Source: Gordonia sediminis
GTDB taxonomy: Bacteria > Actinomycetota > Actinomycetes > Mycobacteriales > Mycobacteriaceae
Reading direction: 5' to 3'
Assembly (NCBI GenBank): GCA_004193205.1
Contig: RZUM01000004.1
Span: 496,001 to 560,000, forward strand
DNA: 64,000 bases
Part shown: positions 53,917-63,008 of the stretch, one piece after another
Layout: each line of letters opens with the position of its first letter
How positions within the stretch are numbered: the first letter of the stretch is position 1
Translations under genes and position numbers: made by a program
Notes under the pieces: model-generated
What the model was told of the DNA's origin: nothing
The model's database searches: none
Seen by the model: the letters and a program-made list of their open reading frames with translations, nothing else

Positions 53917-54978
53917 TCAGTCTCGTTCTCTCGGCGCGGAAGTCGTGCGCCGCACCACCAATGAGGGCATGTGGCGGTAGATCCGTTGCGGCGCGGTCAA
54001 GCGATCCATGCGCTGGATCAGGAACTTCGCCGCCTGCGTGCCGACGGTGAAGTTCCCGTTGTCGACCGAGGTGAGCGAGATGTGCCGAAGGCTCGCCAAC
54101 TGTGTGTTGTCGTAACCGATCAGCGAGAGGTCGCCGGGAATCGAGAGCCCACGATCGTCGGCCGCCGACATCACCCCGAGGCTGGTCATGTCGTTGTACG
54201 CCAGGATCGCCGTCGGCGGCGTCGCGGCGTCGAGCAGCCGCTCCGCCGCAGCATATCCGCCTTCCTCTCGGGTGCCGCCGTACTCGACCATCACGTCGTG
54301 CGCCGCGATACCCGCGCCGGCGAGGGTGTCCTCGAATCCCTTGCGCCGCAGAGCCCCCACCGCGCCCGGGCCCTGGATATGCGCCAGCCTGCGATGCCCG
54401 AGGCGAAGCAGGTGTTCGGTGGCCATCCTCGCGCCGGCCAGATCGTCGTCGACGGCGATGTCCACGGTGGGAAGGTCGGGTTCGAGGGTGCCGGCCAAGA
54501 CCACGGGTATCGACAGCGCCGCCCGCTCGACGTCCACGCGCGCATCGGTGGTGCCGACCACGACCAGACCATCGACCTGCCGCGACAGCAGCGTCTCGAC
54601 GGTGTTGCGTCCGACCTGGTGATCGAGTCGGCTGTCGACGAGGATCGGTGCGATGTCAACGGCATCGAGGGTCGTCGCCAGGCCCTCGATCAGACTGACG
54701 TACCAGGGATTACGGAGATCGTTGATGACCACCCCGATGGTGCCACTGCGGGACTGGGACAGCCCCCGCGCCATCGTGTTCGGCCGGTAGTCGAGTTCGG
54801 CCATCGCGTCGCGAACGCGAGCCCGTCGCTCCTCGCTGACGTTCGGCTCGTCACGCAGGACACGCGAGACCACGGACTTCGAGACGCCCGCATGCGCGGC
54901 GACATCGCGAATCGTCGCTGGCCGGCGAACCCCGACGGCCGACGGACCGGCGTCCGACCGCCCATCGTTCTCACTCAC
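53917..54978 (-). CDS. LacI family regulator of the inositol-type cluster
   Basis: A 353-residue LacI/GalR regulator: N-terminal HTH (TIRDVAAHAGVSKSVVSRVL) and hinge, then a periplasmic-binding-like sugar domain. GTG 54978 gives the usual short leader. It is divergent from the dehydrogenase/IolE/IolH genes, and a 14-bp palindrome in the shared 117-nt promoter is the likely operator. It is expected to repress these genes until a cyclitol or sugar inducer binds. Confidence 0.88.
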   Translation of the reverse strand: MSENDGRSDAGPSAVGVRRPATIRDVAAHAGVSKSVVSRVLRDEPNVSEERRARVRDAMAELDYRPNTMARGLSQSRSGTIGVVINDLRNPWYVSLIEGLATTLDAVDIAPILVDSRLDHQVGRNTVETLLSRQVDGLVVVGTTDARVDVERAALSIPVVLAGTLEPDLPTVDIAVDDDLAGARMATEHLLRLGHRRLAHIQGPGAVGALRRKGFEDTLAGAGIAAHDVMVEYGGTREEGGYAAAERLLDAATPPTAILAYNDMTSLGVMSAADDRGLSIPGDLSLIGYDNTQLASLRHISLTSVDNGNFTVGTQAAKFLIQRMDRLTAPQRIYRHMPSLVVRRTTSAPRERD

Positions 54979-55024
54979 AATCGCCCATCCTATTGCTCTC
55001 GTGATCTGCACCACGTATGGTTAC

Positions 55025-55052
55025 TGGGACCGGTCCCACATTGTCCCACAAT
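55025..55052. promoter_or_regulatory. LacI-type operators in the divergent promoter
   Basis: TGGGACCGGTCCCA (55025-55038) is a perfect 14-bp palindrome with the central CG typical of LacI-family operators. ATTGT-CCC-ACAAT (55040-55052) lies directly beside it. Both sit between the divergent lacI and dehydrogenase starts, suited to control of both genes. Confidence 0.75.
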
Positions 55053-55095
55053 CCAGGTGGATCGGACAGACCTCGGAGAAGAACAGGAACATCAG

Positions 55096-56106
55096 ATGCC
55101 ACGTTTCGCCATGCTCGGCGCGGGGTTCATCGGCTCGGTGCATGCACGCAACCTCGCCGGGCATCCGGCTGTCGACTTCGTCGGGATCTTCGATCCGGAC
55201 GGTGCACGGGCCACCGACCTCGCGACCCGCAACGGAACCCGTGCCATCGACGTCGACGAGGCGTTCGACCCCTCGTCCGTCGATGCGGTGCTCATCGCGT
55301 CATCGACCGACACCCACGCGGCGCACCTACGCCGCGCCGCGGCGGTGGGCCTGCCGACGCTGTGCGAGAAGCCCATCGATCTCGATCTCGGCCACGCGGT
55401 CGAGGTGGTCTGCGAGGTCGGCTCGACGGGCCCGATGATGGTCGATTTCAACCGCCGCTTCGACCGCGACTACGCAGAACTCCAACGGGCGGTGCGCTCC
55501 GGCGAGGTCGGGAATGTCGAGCTGGTTCAGATGACAACGCGCGGCCCTGCGCTGCCCCCGCTGGAGTACATTGCCGTGTCCGGCGGCCAGATGCGTGATC
55601 AGACCGTGCACTTCTTCGATCTCGCGCGGTGGATCACCGGCGAGGACCCCGAGTCGGTGTTCGCGGCCGGATCGGTGTTCACCGACCCCCGGATGACCGA
55701 ACTCGGTGACGTCGACACCTCGGTCGTCACGCTTCGCATGCCCAGTGGCACCCTGGTCCAGATCGACAGCGCGCGCCGCATCGCCTACGGATACGACGAG
55801 CGCATCGAGGTGCTCGGCTCCGAGGGCCTGATCGAGGCGGGCCGCCAGCGCGTCGGGTCCGTCACGCGCTACCAGCCGGGCCGCCTGGTGACCGACGGCA
55901 TGCACGCGGGATGGTTCGAACGCGTCGCACCGACCTACCGCAAGGCTCTCGACCACTTCGTCGACGCCCTCGAATCCGGCACGCCGGTGGGCCCGACCCT
56001 CAACGAAGCCCTCAAGGCCCAGGCGATCGCCGAGGCCGCCACCCGATCCCTCTCCACGGGCGACCTGGAGACCGTCAACTACCCCGCACTGGCCACCGCC
56101 GGCTGA
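55096..56106 (+). CDS. Gfo/Idh/MocA oxidoreductase, probable inositol 2-dehydrogenase
   Basis: A 336-residue NAD(P)-dependent dehydrogenase: Rossmann motif GAGFIGSVHA, EKPIDLDLGHA (catalytic Lys) and a downstream DQTVHFFDLARW with the conserved Asp and His. In this cluster it probably oxidises myo-inositol (or another cyclitol) to the inosose used by the IolE-like enzyme. ATG 55096 begins the family-typical N-terminus. It is the first gene of a four-gene plus-strand operon with gaps of 22-28 nt. Confidence 0.82.
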   Translation: MPRFAMLGAGFIGSVHARNLAGHPAVDFVGIFDPDGARATDLATRNGTRAIDVDEAFDPSSVDAVLIASSTDTHAAHLRRAAAVGLPTLCEKPIDLDLGHAVEVVCEVGSTGPMMVDFNRRFDRDYAELQRAVRSGEVGNVELVQMTTRGPALPPLEYIAVSGGQMRDQTVHFFDLARWITGEDPESVFAAGSVFTDPRMTELGDVDTSVVTLRMPSGTLVQIDSARRIAYGYDERIEVLGSEGLIEAGRQRVGSVTRYQPGRLVTDGMHAGWFERVAPTYRKALDHFVDALESGTPVGPTLNEALKAQAIAEAATRSLSTGDLETVNYPALATAG

Positions 56107-56128
56107 ATCTCACGAAGGGACAACACAC

Positions 56129-57034
56129 ATGAGCAACATCATCGTCGGATCCGCACCCGACTCCTGGGGCGTCTGGTTCCCCGACGACCCGCAGCAGACC
56201 CCCTACACCCGGTTCCTCGACGAGGTCGCCGCATCGGGTTACGAGTGGATCGAACTCGGCCCCTTCGGGTATCTGCCCACAGACCCCCGCCAGTTGCTCG
56301 ACGAACTCGGTGAGCGCGGGCTGAAGCTGTCGGCCGGCACGGTGTTCGAGCATCTGCACCAGGACAATTCGTGGGATGCGGTCTGGACCCAGATCGAGGA
56401 CGTCGCCAAGCTGACCGCCGCGGTCGGTGGCAAGCACGTCGTGGTGATCCCGGAGATGTGGCGAGATCCGGCAACCGGCGAGGTGCTCGAGGACCGCAAC
56501 CTCACCGACGAGCAGTGGCGCAAGAAGACCCAAGGCATGAACGAGCTGGGTAAGGCCATGTTCGAGAAGTACGGCGTCCGTGCGCAATACCATCCGCACG
56601 CCGACTCCCATGTCGACACCGAGGAGAACATCTACCGCTTCGTCGAGAACACCGACCCGGAGTTCGTGAACCTCTGCCTCGACACCGGCCACGTGTCCTA
56701 TTGCGGCGGCGACAATCTCGCCATCATTCACAAGCACCCGGAGCGCATCGGCTACCTGCACCTCAAGCAGGTCGACGAGGCCGTCCGCGCCAAGGTCGCG
56801 GCCGACGATCTCCCGTTCGGCGAAGCCGTCAAGCTGGGCGCGATGACCGAGCCGCCGCGCGGCATCCCGGAGATGCCACCGCTGCTCGAGGCGGTCGCCG
56901 ACCTCAACATCGACATCTTCGCCATCGTCGAGCAGGACATGTACCCCTGCTCCCCCGACGCCCCGCTGCCCATCGCCCAGCGCACCCAGCGCTACCTGGG
57001 TTCCTGCGGCGTCCCCGCCGTCCGGTTCCGCTGA
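56129..57034 (+). CDS. iolE: IolE-like sugar phosphate isomerase/epimerase (inosose dehydratase)
   Basis: A 301-residue TIM-barrel xylose-isomerase-like protein. The N-terminal GSAPDSWGVWFPDDPQQTPY and the metal-ligand segments (EHLHQDN; AQYHPHADSHVD; CLDTGHVSYCG) fit IolE-type 2-keto-myo-inositol dehydratases. It would dehydrate inosose to the diketone. Ribosome site GAAGGGA precedes it. A related IolI or IolH-type isomerase is an alternative, but the SAPDSWGVW start favours IolE. Confidence 0.75.
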   Translation: MSNIIVGSAPDSWGVWFPDDPQQTPYTRFLDEVAASGYEWIELGPFGYLPTDPRQLLDELGERGLKLSAGTVFEHLHQDNSWDAVWTQIEDVAKLTAAVGGKHVVVIPEMWRDPATGEVLEDRNLTDEQWRKKTQGMNELGKAMFEKYGVRAQYHPHADSHVDTEENIYRFVENTDPEFVNLCLDTGHVSYCGGDNLAIIHKHPERIGYLHLKQVDEAVRAKVAADDLPFGEAVKLGAMTEPPRGIPEMPPLLEAVADLNIDIFAIVEQDMYPCSPDAPLPIAQRTQRYLGSCGVPAVRFR

Positions 57035-57056
57035 CCGCACCCGAGGAGTACTCGAC

Positions 57057-57932
57057 ATGAAGGTCGCACTCGACCCCACCCCGTTCCACCACAGCCATTC
57101 GCTGCTCGAATTGCCCCGTGTCGTAGCCGATCTCGGCTACGAGTACCTGCAGCTGACACCGCACGTGGACATGATCCCGTTCTTCAACCACCCCAAGGCC
57201 GACGACGACCTCGTGGCGAAGTTCCGCAAGGCGTGCGCCGATGCGGGCGTCGGTATCGCGTCCGTGCTGCCGGTGCTGCGGTGGTCCGGTCCGGACGAGG
57301 ATGCCCGAGAGGCCGCCGTCCGGTACTGGAAGCGCGCCATCCAGATCACCGTCGACCTCGGCGTCAACGTGATGAACACCGAGTTCTCCGGGCGACCGGA
57401 GAAGCCGGAGGAGTCCGAACGGGCCTTCTACCGCTCGATGGAGGAGCTCGTCCCCATCATCGAACGCGAGGGCATCGACGTGCGGATCGATCCGCACCCC
57501 GACGATTTCGTCGAGGACGGGCTGGCGGCCATCCGGATGATCCGCGGCATCAACTCGCGCAACTTCGGCCTGGTGTATGTGGCCTGCCACACGTATCACA
57601 TGGGCGCCAACATGCGCGAGATCATGACCACCGCCGGCGACCTGCTGCGTCTGGTGCACGTCGCCGACACCATGGATCACCATGCGTCGCACGGGCTTCG
57701 CTACATCACCAACCCGCCCGGCAACGCGGTCCGCGTGCATCAGCACCTCAAGATCGGCGACGGCGACGTCAACTTCGACGAGTTCTTCGGCACTCTCGGC
57801 GAGATCGGCTTCTACGACCGCGACGACACCGTCATGGTCTCGAGTGTCTTCGCGGAGGACGACAACGCCCACGAGGTCTCGCGGTATCAGCTGGCCACCA
57901 TGACCGACTACGTGAACAAGTACCGGGGCTGA
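57057..57932 (+). CDS. iolH: IolH-like sugar phosphate isomerase/epimerase
   Basis: A 291-residue TIM-barrel protein. The start VALDPTPFHHSHSLLELPRV and the HVADTMDHHASHGLRYITNP motif with clustered histidines match IolH of myo-inositol catabolic loci. Its reaction is not firmly known; it is thought to act in inositol or inosose isomer conversion. GAGGAG site upstream; 22 nt after the IolE-like gene. Part of the same operon. Confidence 0.8.
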   Translation: MKVALDPTPFHHSHSLLELPRVVADLGYEYLQLTPHVDMIPFFNHPKADDDLVAKFRKACADAGVGIASVLPVLRWSGPDEDAREAAVRYWKRAIQITVDLGVNVMNTEFSGRPEKPEESERAFYRSMEELVPIIEREGIDVRIDPHPDDFVEDGLAAIRMIRGINSRNFGLVYVACHTYHMGANMREIMTTAGDLLRLVHVADTMDHHASHGLRYITNPPGNAVRVHQHLKIGDGDVNFDEFFGTLGEIGFYDRDDTVMVSSVFAEDDNAHEVSRYQLATMTDYVNKYRG

Positions 57933-57960
57933 CCCACACCCGATCCGGAAAGGACCGACG

Positions 57961-58989
57961 TTGACCCGTCATCTGCCGTCACCGCGCACGCTCGATCCCA
58001 CCACGGCACCCGTACTCCGCTGGGGGATCATGGGTCCCGGCTGGATCGCGCAGCGGTTCACCGGCGCCCTGCGCAAGCACACCACCCAGCGGGTGACCGC
58101 GGCCGGGTCAAGGTCGGCCGACCGGGCCGAGGATTTCGCCCGGCGCCTGGACATCCCGGTGGCGCACGGCAGTTACGAAGCGCTGCTGGGGGATTCCGAT
58201 GTCGATATCGTCTACGTGAGCACGCCACACCCGCAGCACCACCGGTGTGCGCTCGACGCCATCGCGGCGGGCAAGCACGTGCTGGTGGAGAAGCCCATCG
58301 GCATCAACGCCGGCCAGGCCCGCGAGATCTTCGAAGCGGCAAGCGCTGCGGGGGTGTTCGCGGGCGAGGCGATGTGGACGAGGTTTCTGCCGAAGTTCGA
58401 CGTCATCGCGCAGATCCTCGACGACGGGATGCTGGGCACCCTGCGCACCGTCATCGCCGATCACGGTGAGTACTTCACCACCAACCACCGGATCTACGAC
58501 CCGGCCCTGGCCGGGGGTCCGATGCTGGACCTGGGCACGTACCCGATCGCGTTCGCGCGGTGGGTGCTCGGCGACGTCGACGAGGTGACCGCCATCGGCC
58601 AGGCCGCCAATGCCGAACTCAACGGCCAGATCTCGGCCACGCTGGGTCACGGCGCGGGGGCACAGTCGCTGATCAACACGACGATCCTCGCCGACACCCC
58701 GACGACGGCGTTCGTCGCCGGGGAGGACGCATGCCTCCGGCTGCCCGGGCCGTTCTACCAGCCCGGCCCCTTCAGTGTGGTGATCCGCGACGGCGACACC
58801 CTCGTCCACGACGAGGAGAAGGGCACCCACGAGGACGGCCTGCACTTCTCGGCCGCGGACGCGGCACGTCGCATCGCCGACGGGGCCATCGACTCGGCCA
58901 TCCATCCGTCGACGGACGTGATCGCCACCCTCGAGGTCATGGATCGGATTCGGGCCGAGATCGGGATCGTGTTCCCCGACGAACGGTAG
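57961..58989 (+). CDS. Second Gfo/Idh/MocA oxidoreductase
   Basis: A 342-residue dehydrogenase with the Rossmann motif WGIMGPGWIAQRF, EKPIGINAGQA (Lys) and MLDLGTYPIAFARWVLG. The TTG 57961 start is supported by an AAAGGA site six bases upstream. It is closer to the dihydrodiol/aldose-aldose oxidoreductase type (GGPMLDLG-Y-P) than to the first gene, so the two probably act on different substrates. Last gene of the operon; a convergent hairpin lies beyond. Confidence 0.82.
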   Translation: MTRHLPSPRTLDPTTAPVLRWGIMGPGWIAQRFTGALRKHTTQRVTAAGSRSADRAEDFARRLDIPVAHGSYEALLGDSDVDIVYVSTPHPQHHRCALDAIAAGKHVLVEKPIGINAGQAREIFEAASAAGVFAGEAMWTRFLPKFDVIAQILDDGMLGTLRTVIADHGEYFTTNHRIYDPALAGGPMLDLGTYPIAFARWVLGDVDEVTAIGQAANAELNGQISATLGHGAGAQSLINTTILADTPTTAFVAGEDACLRLPGPFYQPGPFSVVIRDGDTLVHDEEKGTHEDGLHFSAADAARRIADGAIDSAIHPSTDVIATLEVMDRIRAEIGIVFPDER

Positions 58990-59015
58990 ATCTGCGGCGA
59001 TAGAGCGGCTCGACC

Positions 59016-59093
59016 GTTACTGAAAATGGCCCCGTGGTGCGCGACCGAGAGGATATCCCCTCGGCACGCCGTCCGGGGGCCATTTTCAGTAAC
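59016..59093. terminator. Convergent hairpin between the second dehydrogenase and the second LacI gene
   Basis: Arms 59016-59033 and 59076-59093 are an exact 18-bp inverted repeat enclosing a 42-nt loop that itself contains a smaller CCGAGAGG/CCCCTCGG hairpin. It lies between two converging genes and may stop both. The long loop is atypical, and the TGAAAA/TTTTCA blocks resemble the arms of the 49520 element in style. Confidence 0.7.
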
Positions 59094-59116
59094 CGGTCAG
59101 GAGCAGCGCGATGCGA

Positions 59117-60154
59117 TCAGCTCGCCGGGGGCGCGGTCGTACCGCGGACCGCAAGGCTCGGTTCGAGCACGACGTCGACGCTCGACGCGTGCCCCTGGGT
59201 GAGCATCTCGACGGCGAGCTCGACCGATTTCTCGGCGAGCCCCTGGGCGTCCTGATGGACCGTAGTCAGGTCGATGCGCGGATTGTCCGAGAGCCGACTG
59301 TCGTCGTAACCCATCAGTGAGACGTCACCCGGGATGTCGATGCCCTTGCGCGTGAACACGTCGAGCAGCCCCAGGGCGCACCGGTCATTGCCCGCGAGAA
59401 TCGCTGTGGGCAAATGCTTCTCGCCGAGAATGAGCCGCGCAGCCTCCTCTCCGGCGGCCTCGTTGTGCGCGCCCCGGACCACTCGGGCGTGATCGGCCAG
59501 CCCGTGGGCTGCCATCGCGGATTCATAGGCACTGCGCCGGTCGTCCGCCCCCGGATCGTCGCCGCCGTCGACGTGCAGGATGTCACGATGTCCGAGCTCG
59601 ACGAGATAGTCCACCGCCAGTCGCATGCCCTTCGTGTCGTTGGTCCGCACCGTCGCCAACCGGTCGCCGAGCGCATCGGCGGGCAGCCGACGCCCGACGA
59701 CGACGAGCGGCGCACGCTCGGCCAGCTCGGTGAGTTCACCGACGGACGACATCGGACCCAGCGCGATGACCGCACCACACCGATGATCGAGCAGGGCCTC
59801 GATCGCGGCCGGCTCCGGGCGTCCGCGCAGATTGGCGGTCAACAGGACGTCGTGGCCGAGCTTCTCGGCGGCCGGATAGACGCTGGTGACGATCTCGGCC
59901 TCGAACAGCTGGGAGACGTCGATCAGCACCCCGAGCGTCCTGCTCTTGCCCAGCGCGAGTAGGCGCGCCGCGGCATCGGGTCGGTAGCCGAGTTCGTCGG
60001 CCACGCTCAACACCCGCCGGCGGGTCTCCTCGCTCGCCCCCGGTTTGCCGTCGAGCACGAACGACACGAGTGTTCGTGACACCCCCGCCCGAGCAGCGAC
60101 ATCGGCCATCGTCGGGCGGCGGTTTGTGCGGTTCACCCCGGTTTTCGGTGGCAC
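59117..60154 (-). CDS. LacI family regulator divergent from the MFS transporter
   Basis: A 345-residue LacI-type repressor with HTH (TMADVAARAGVSRTLVSFVL) and sugar-binding domain. GTG 60154 has a GGGAG site; a second GTG at 60136 is possible. It is divergent from the MFS transporter gene, with tandem TTACGCGCGTTA/TAACGCGCGTTA palindromes between them. It probably represses the transporter, and possibly the operon, until inducer is present. Confidence 0.88.
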   Translation of the reverse strand: MPPKTGVNRTNRRPTMADVAARAGVSRTLVSFVLDGKPGASEETRRRVLSVADELGYRPDAAARLLALGKSRTLGVLIDVSQLFEAEIVTSVYPAAEKLGHDVLLTANLRGRPEPAAIEALLDHRCGAVIALGPMSSVGELTELAERAPLVVVGRRLPADALGDRLATVRTNDTKGMRLAVDYLVELGHRDILHVDGGDDPGADDRRSAYESAMAAHGLADHARVVRGAHNEAAGEEAARLILGEKHLPTAILAGNDRCALGLLDVFTRKGIDIPGDVSLMGYDDSRLSDNPRIDLTTVHQDAQGLAEKSVELAVEMLTQGHASSVDVVLEPSLAVRGTTAPPAS

Positions 60155-60182
60155 TCGATACTCCCTTTTTCGAAGGTGATGG

Positions 60183-60241
60183 TTGACACAGTGACCCAGA
60201 ACTCACATCATAGTACTTACGCGCGTTACTAACGCGCGTTA
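60183..60241 (+). promoter_or_regulatory. Transporter promoter with tandem LacI operators
   Basis: A consensus -35 TTGACA at 60183-60188 is followed by a poor -10 (CATCAT or CATAGT, near 60206-60214) and then two 12-bp palindromic sites. These are TTACGCGCGTTA (60217-60228, one mismatch) and TAACGCGCGTTA (60230-60241, perfect), 13 bp centre to centre. Their position over the start region suits repression. Confidence 0.75.
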
Positions 60242-60269
60242 CACCCCGACTGAAACCGAGGATCTCCCC

Positions 60270-61685
60270 ATGACCACCACAGCAGGAACAGCGTCCAACA
60301 GACGCTTCTTGACCAAACTGACCGTCATCGCGACCCTCGGCGGCCTGCTGTTCGGCTACGACACGGGCGTCATCTCCGGCGCCCTGCTCTACATGAAGGA
60401 CGACCTGGCCCTCACCTCGTTCAGCGAGGCGATGGTGGTCAGCTCGCTGCTGTTCCCCGGCGCGGCCTTCGGAGCCCTCTTCGGCGGACGCATCGCCGAC
60501 CGCCTCGGCCGCAAGCGCACGCTCCTGCTCTGCGGCGCCATCTTCCTCGTCGGCGCCCTGGCCTGCGCCCTCGCGCCGTCGGTCGCGCCGATGGTCGTCG
60601 CCCGTATCATCCTCGGCTTCGGTGTCGGCGCCGCCGCGGTCACCTGCCCGCTGTACCTGGCGGAGATGGCCCCCGCGGATCGTCGCGGCCGGATGGTCAC
60701 CATCAACGAGCTGATGATCGTGACCGGCCAGATGCTGGCGTTCGCCACCAACGCCGCGCTCGATCACTTCATCAAGGACCCGCACGTGTGGCGCGTCATG
60801 CTCGCCGTCGCGGCCATCCCCGCCGTCACGCTGCTGATCGGCATGCTCGTGCTGCCGGACTCACCGCGCTGGTACGCCTTCAAGGGCCGCATGGACGACG
60901 CGCGGTCGGTGCTCGGGATGAGTCGCACGCCCGCTGAGGCCGCCGCAGAGTACGACGTCATCGTCCACCACACCCACCACATGCTCTCCTCGACGCGGTC
61001 GCCGCTGACGATCATCCGCGATGTGCCGTGGATTCGCCGGATCGTGCTGATCGGCTGCGGCCTGGCCATCGTCCAGCAGGCGACCGGCATCAATACCGTC
61101 AACTATTACGCGCCGACGATCCTCGAGCAGAGCGGTCTGGGCGTGAGCGCAGCACTCGTCGCCACCATCGCGGTGGGCGTCACCTCGGTCGTCACCACGA
61201 TCATCGGCATCGTCCTGCTCGGCTACATCGGTCGCCGCGCCATGCTGCTCATCGGATTCGCCGGCGTCGCCGCCTCGCAGGCCGCCCTGGCGCTGGCCTT
61301 CGTGCTTCCCGAGTCGACGATGCGCAGCTACGTCATCCTCGCCTGCATGGTGGCGTTCGTGGCCTTCGTGCAGATGTTCATCGGCACCTGCGTGTGGCTG
61401 CTGCTCTCGGAGATCTTCCCGCTGAACGTGCGCGGATTCGCCATGGGCATCGCGGTGTTCGTCCTGTGGTGCACCAACGCCCTGATCTCGTTCGTCTTCC
61501 CGCTGCTGAACTCCGCGCTCGGATCGACCGGCACCTTCGGGTTGTTCGTTCTCGTCAATGTCGCCTCGTGGATCTTCGTCTACCGGTCCGTCCCGGAGAC
61601 GAAGGGCACCACCCTCGAGGAACTCGAGGAGCGCCTCGAGGCCGAGCACACCGACCGCTTCGCCGCAGTCCCTGTCGCAGCGTAA
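60270..61685 (+). CDS. iolT: MFS sugar/myo-inositol:proton symporter
   Basis: A 471-residue transporter of the sugar porter family with 12 hydrophobic segments. Signatures are GGLLFGYDTGVISGAL, GGRIADRLGRKR, the central PDSPRWYAFKGR, QQATGINTVNYYAPTI and PETKGTTLEELEE. Genomic context (IolE- and IolH-like genes, divergent LacI) points to myo-inositol as the substrate, as for IolT; glucose or another sugar is possible. Its own promoter has two LacI operators. Confidence 0.85.
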   Translation: MTTTAGTASNRRFLTKLTVIATLGGLLFGYDTGVISGALLYMKDDLALTSFSEAMVVSSLLFPGAAFGALFGGRIADRLGRKRTLLLCGAIFLVGALACALAPSVAPMVVARIILGFGVGAAAVTCPLYLAEMAPADRRGRMVTINELMIVTGQMLAFATNAALDHFIKDPHVWRVMLAVAAIPAVTLLIGMLVLPDSPRWYAFKGRMDDARSVLGMSRTPAEAAAEYDVIVHHTHHMLSSTRSPLTIIRDVPWIRRIVLIGCGLAIVQQATGINTVNYYAPTILEQSGLGVSAALVATIAVGVTSVVTTIIGIVLLGYIGRRAMLLIGFAGVAASQAALALAFVLPESTMRSYVILACMVAFVAFVQMFIGTCVWLLLSEIFPLNVRGFAMGIAVFVLWCTNALISFVFPLLNSALGSTGTFGLFVLVNVASWIFVYRSVPETKGTTLEELEERLEAEHTDRFAAVPVAA

Positions 61686-61697
61686 GTCGTCACCACC

Positions 61698-61740
61698 GAA
61701 GTTGCCCGTGGGCTCGCAGACCGAGCCCGCGGGCAACTTC
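61698..61740 (+). terminator. Terminator downstream of the MFS transporter
   Basis: A 19-bp stem (one G-T pair) with a 5-nt loop begins 12 nt after the stop and is followed by TGTTCT. It is a strong terminator with a modest T-tract. Confidence 0.88.
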
Positions 61741-61822
61741 TGTTCTCGCTGGGCGAATCCCACCGGCACGCGGACCCGGGGCACTTGCGGCATCATCACT
61801 TCGATGAGGCGGCACAGACGGC

Positions 61823-62422
61823 ATGGCTGAGGGCGCAGAGCTGATCTTCTACTACGGGCCGATGGGTGCGGGGAAGTCCACGTTCGCACTGCAGACGCAG
61901 TTCAATCAGCAGCAGCAGGGGCGCGTGGGGATGCTCGTGACCAAGCAGGACCGATCCGGTGGTGCGCTGGTGACCAGCAGGATCGGCCTGGAGGCCGAGG
62001 CGAATCTGCTCGACGACGACACCGACCTCTACACGCTCGTCTCGAAGCGCCACGAGGAATGTGCCCTCGACTTCGTCATCTGCGACGAGGCCCAGTTCCT
62101 CACGCCCCTGCAGGTCGAGCAGCTCGCCCGGGTCGTCGATGCGCAGAGCGTCGACGTGTTCGCCTTCGGACTGCTGACCGACTTCCGGTCCACCCTGTTC
62201 CCCGGTGCGGCGCGGCTGGTGGAGATCGCCGACGAGGTGCATCGAATGCAGTCGATCGTGCTGTGCTGGTGCGGACGACCCGGGTTCCTGAACGCACGCA
62301 TCGTCGACGGCCTGGTGATCCGATCAGGAGAGGTCGTCGCCATCGGCGACACCCAGGCGGGGCCCGTCATGTACCGGGCTCTATGCCGCAAGCACTATGT
62401 CGAGGGTCGGACCGAGAGGTGA
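61823..62422 (+). CDS. tdk: Thymidine kinase (type II)
   Basis: A 199-residue cytoplasmic kinase that phosphorylates thymidine in the salvage pathway. P-loop YYGPMGAGKST (10-20), Walker B-like VICDEAQF, lasso motif TDFRSTLFPGAARLVEIAD and C-terminal zinc ligands (CWCG ... CRKHY) are all intact. ATG 61823 is followed by the family start. Expected to be a single-gene unit. Confidence 0.92.
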   Translation: MAEGAELIFYYGPMGAGKSTFALQTQFNQQQQGRVGMLVTKQDRSGGALVTSRIGLEAEANLLDDDTDLYTLVSKRHEECALDFVICDEAQFLTPLQVEQLARVVDAQSVDVFAFGLLTDFRSTLFPGAARLVEIADEVHRMQSIVLCWCGRPGFLNARIVDGLVIRSGEVVAIGDTQAGPVMYRALCRKHYVEGRTER

Positions 62423-62496
62423 ACCGGTGCCCCCGCAACCGCAGTAGCGCGACGAAGCCCTGGCCGACATCTGCAGCGACGGTGTGAAGTGGGGGC

Positions 62497-62970
62497 ATGA
62501 AGGTCCTGTTCCTGGACATCGACGGGGTCGTGAACAGCCGGCGATCGAGCATGCGCGCCGGACGCATCGTCGGGATCGACCCTGACCTGGCGGACCGGGT
62601 ACGACGCATCATCGCCGAGACCGGGTGCGAGGTCGTGCTCTCTTCTACGTGGCGGCTGTGGGAGGAGAACGTCGCCGAGGTGCGGGCAGAGGTGACGCCC
62701 GAGCTCTACGGCCTGACACCGTCGATTCCCTGGAGTCCCCGCGGTGATGAGGTTGCGCAGTGGCTCGCCGACCACCCCGAGGTCACCCGCTACGCCATCG
62801 TCGACGACAACGACGATTTTGCCCCGGATCAACCGTTGTTCCGTACCTCGTGGGAGGTCGGGATCACCGACGAGGTGGCCGACGCCGTGATCGCGTATCT
62901 CAACAGCGCCGGCGGGATCGCGCCGGAAAGGCGGCGACACCGGTGGTTGCAGCGGTTGTTCGGGCGGTAG
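62497..62970 (+). CDS. HAD-type hydrolase, small (HAD_SAK-like)
   Basis: A 157-residue HAD-superfamily protein: Asp7/Asp9 in VLFLDIDGVVNS, motif II SSTWR and C-terminal DDNDDF acidic motif. The short form with SSTWRLWEEN resembles HAD domains found in nucleic-acid repair and phage-related proteins, so polynucleotide or nucleotide phosphatase activity is possible. It is the last host gene before the tRNA-Leu integration junction. Confidence 0.8.
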   Translation: MKVLFLDIDGVVNSRRSSMRAGRIVGIDPDLADRVRRIIAETGCEVVLSSTWRLWEENVAEVRAEVTPELYGLTPSIPWSPRGDEVAQWLADHPEVTRYAIVDDNDDFAPDQPLFRTSWEVGITDEVADAVIAYLNSAGGIAPERRRHRWLQRLFGR

Positions 62971-63008
62971 CGGCAGGGAACGAGGGCGCGGCAAACAGGT
63001 GGATGCGG

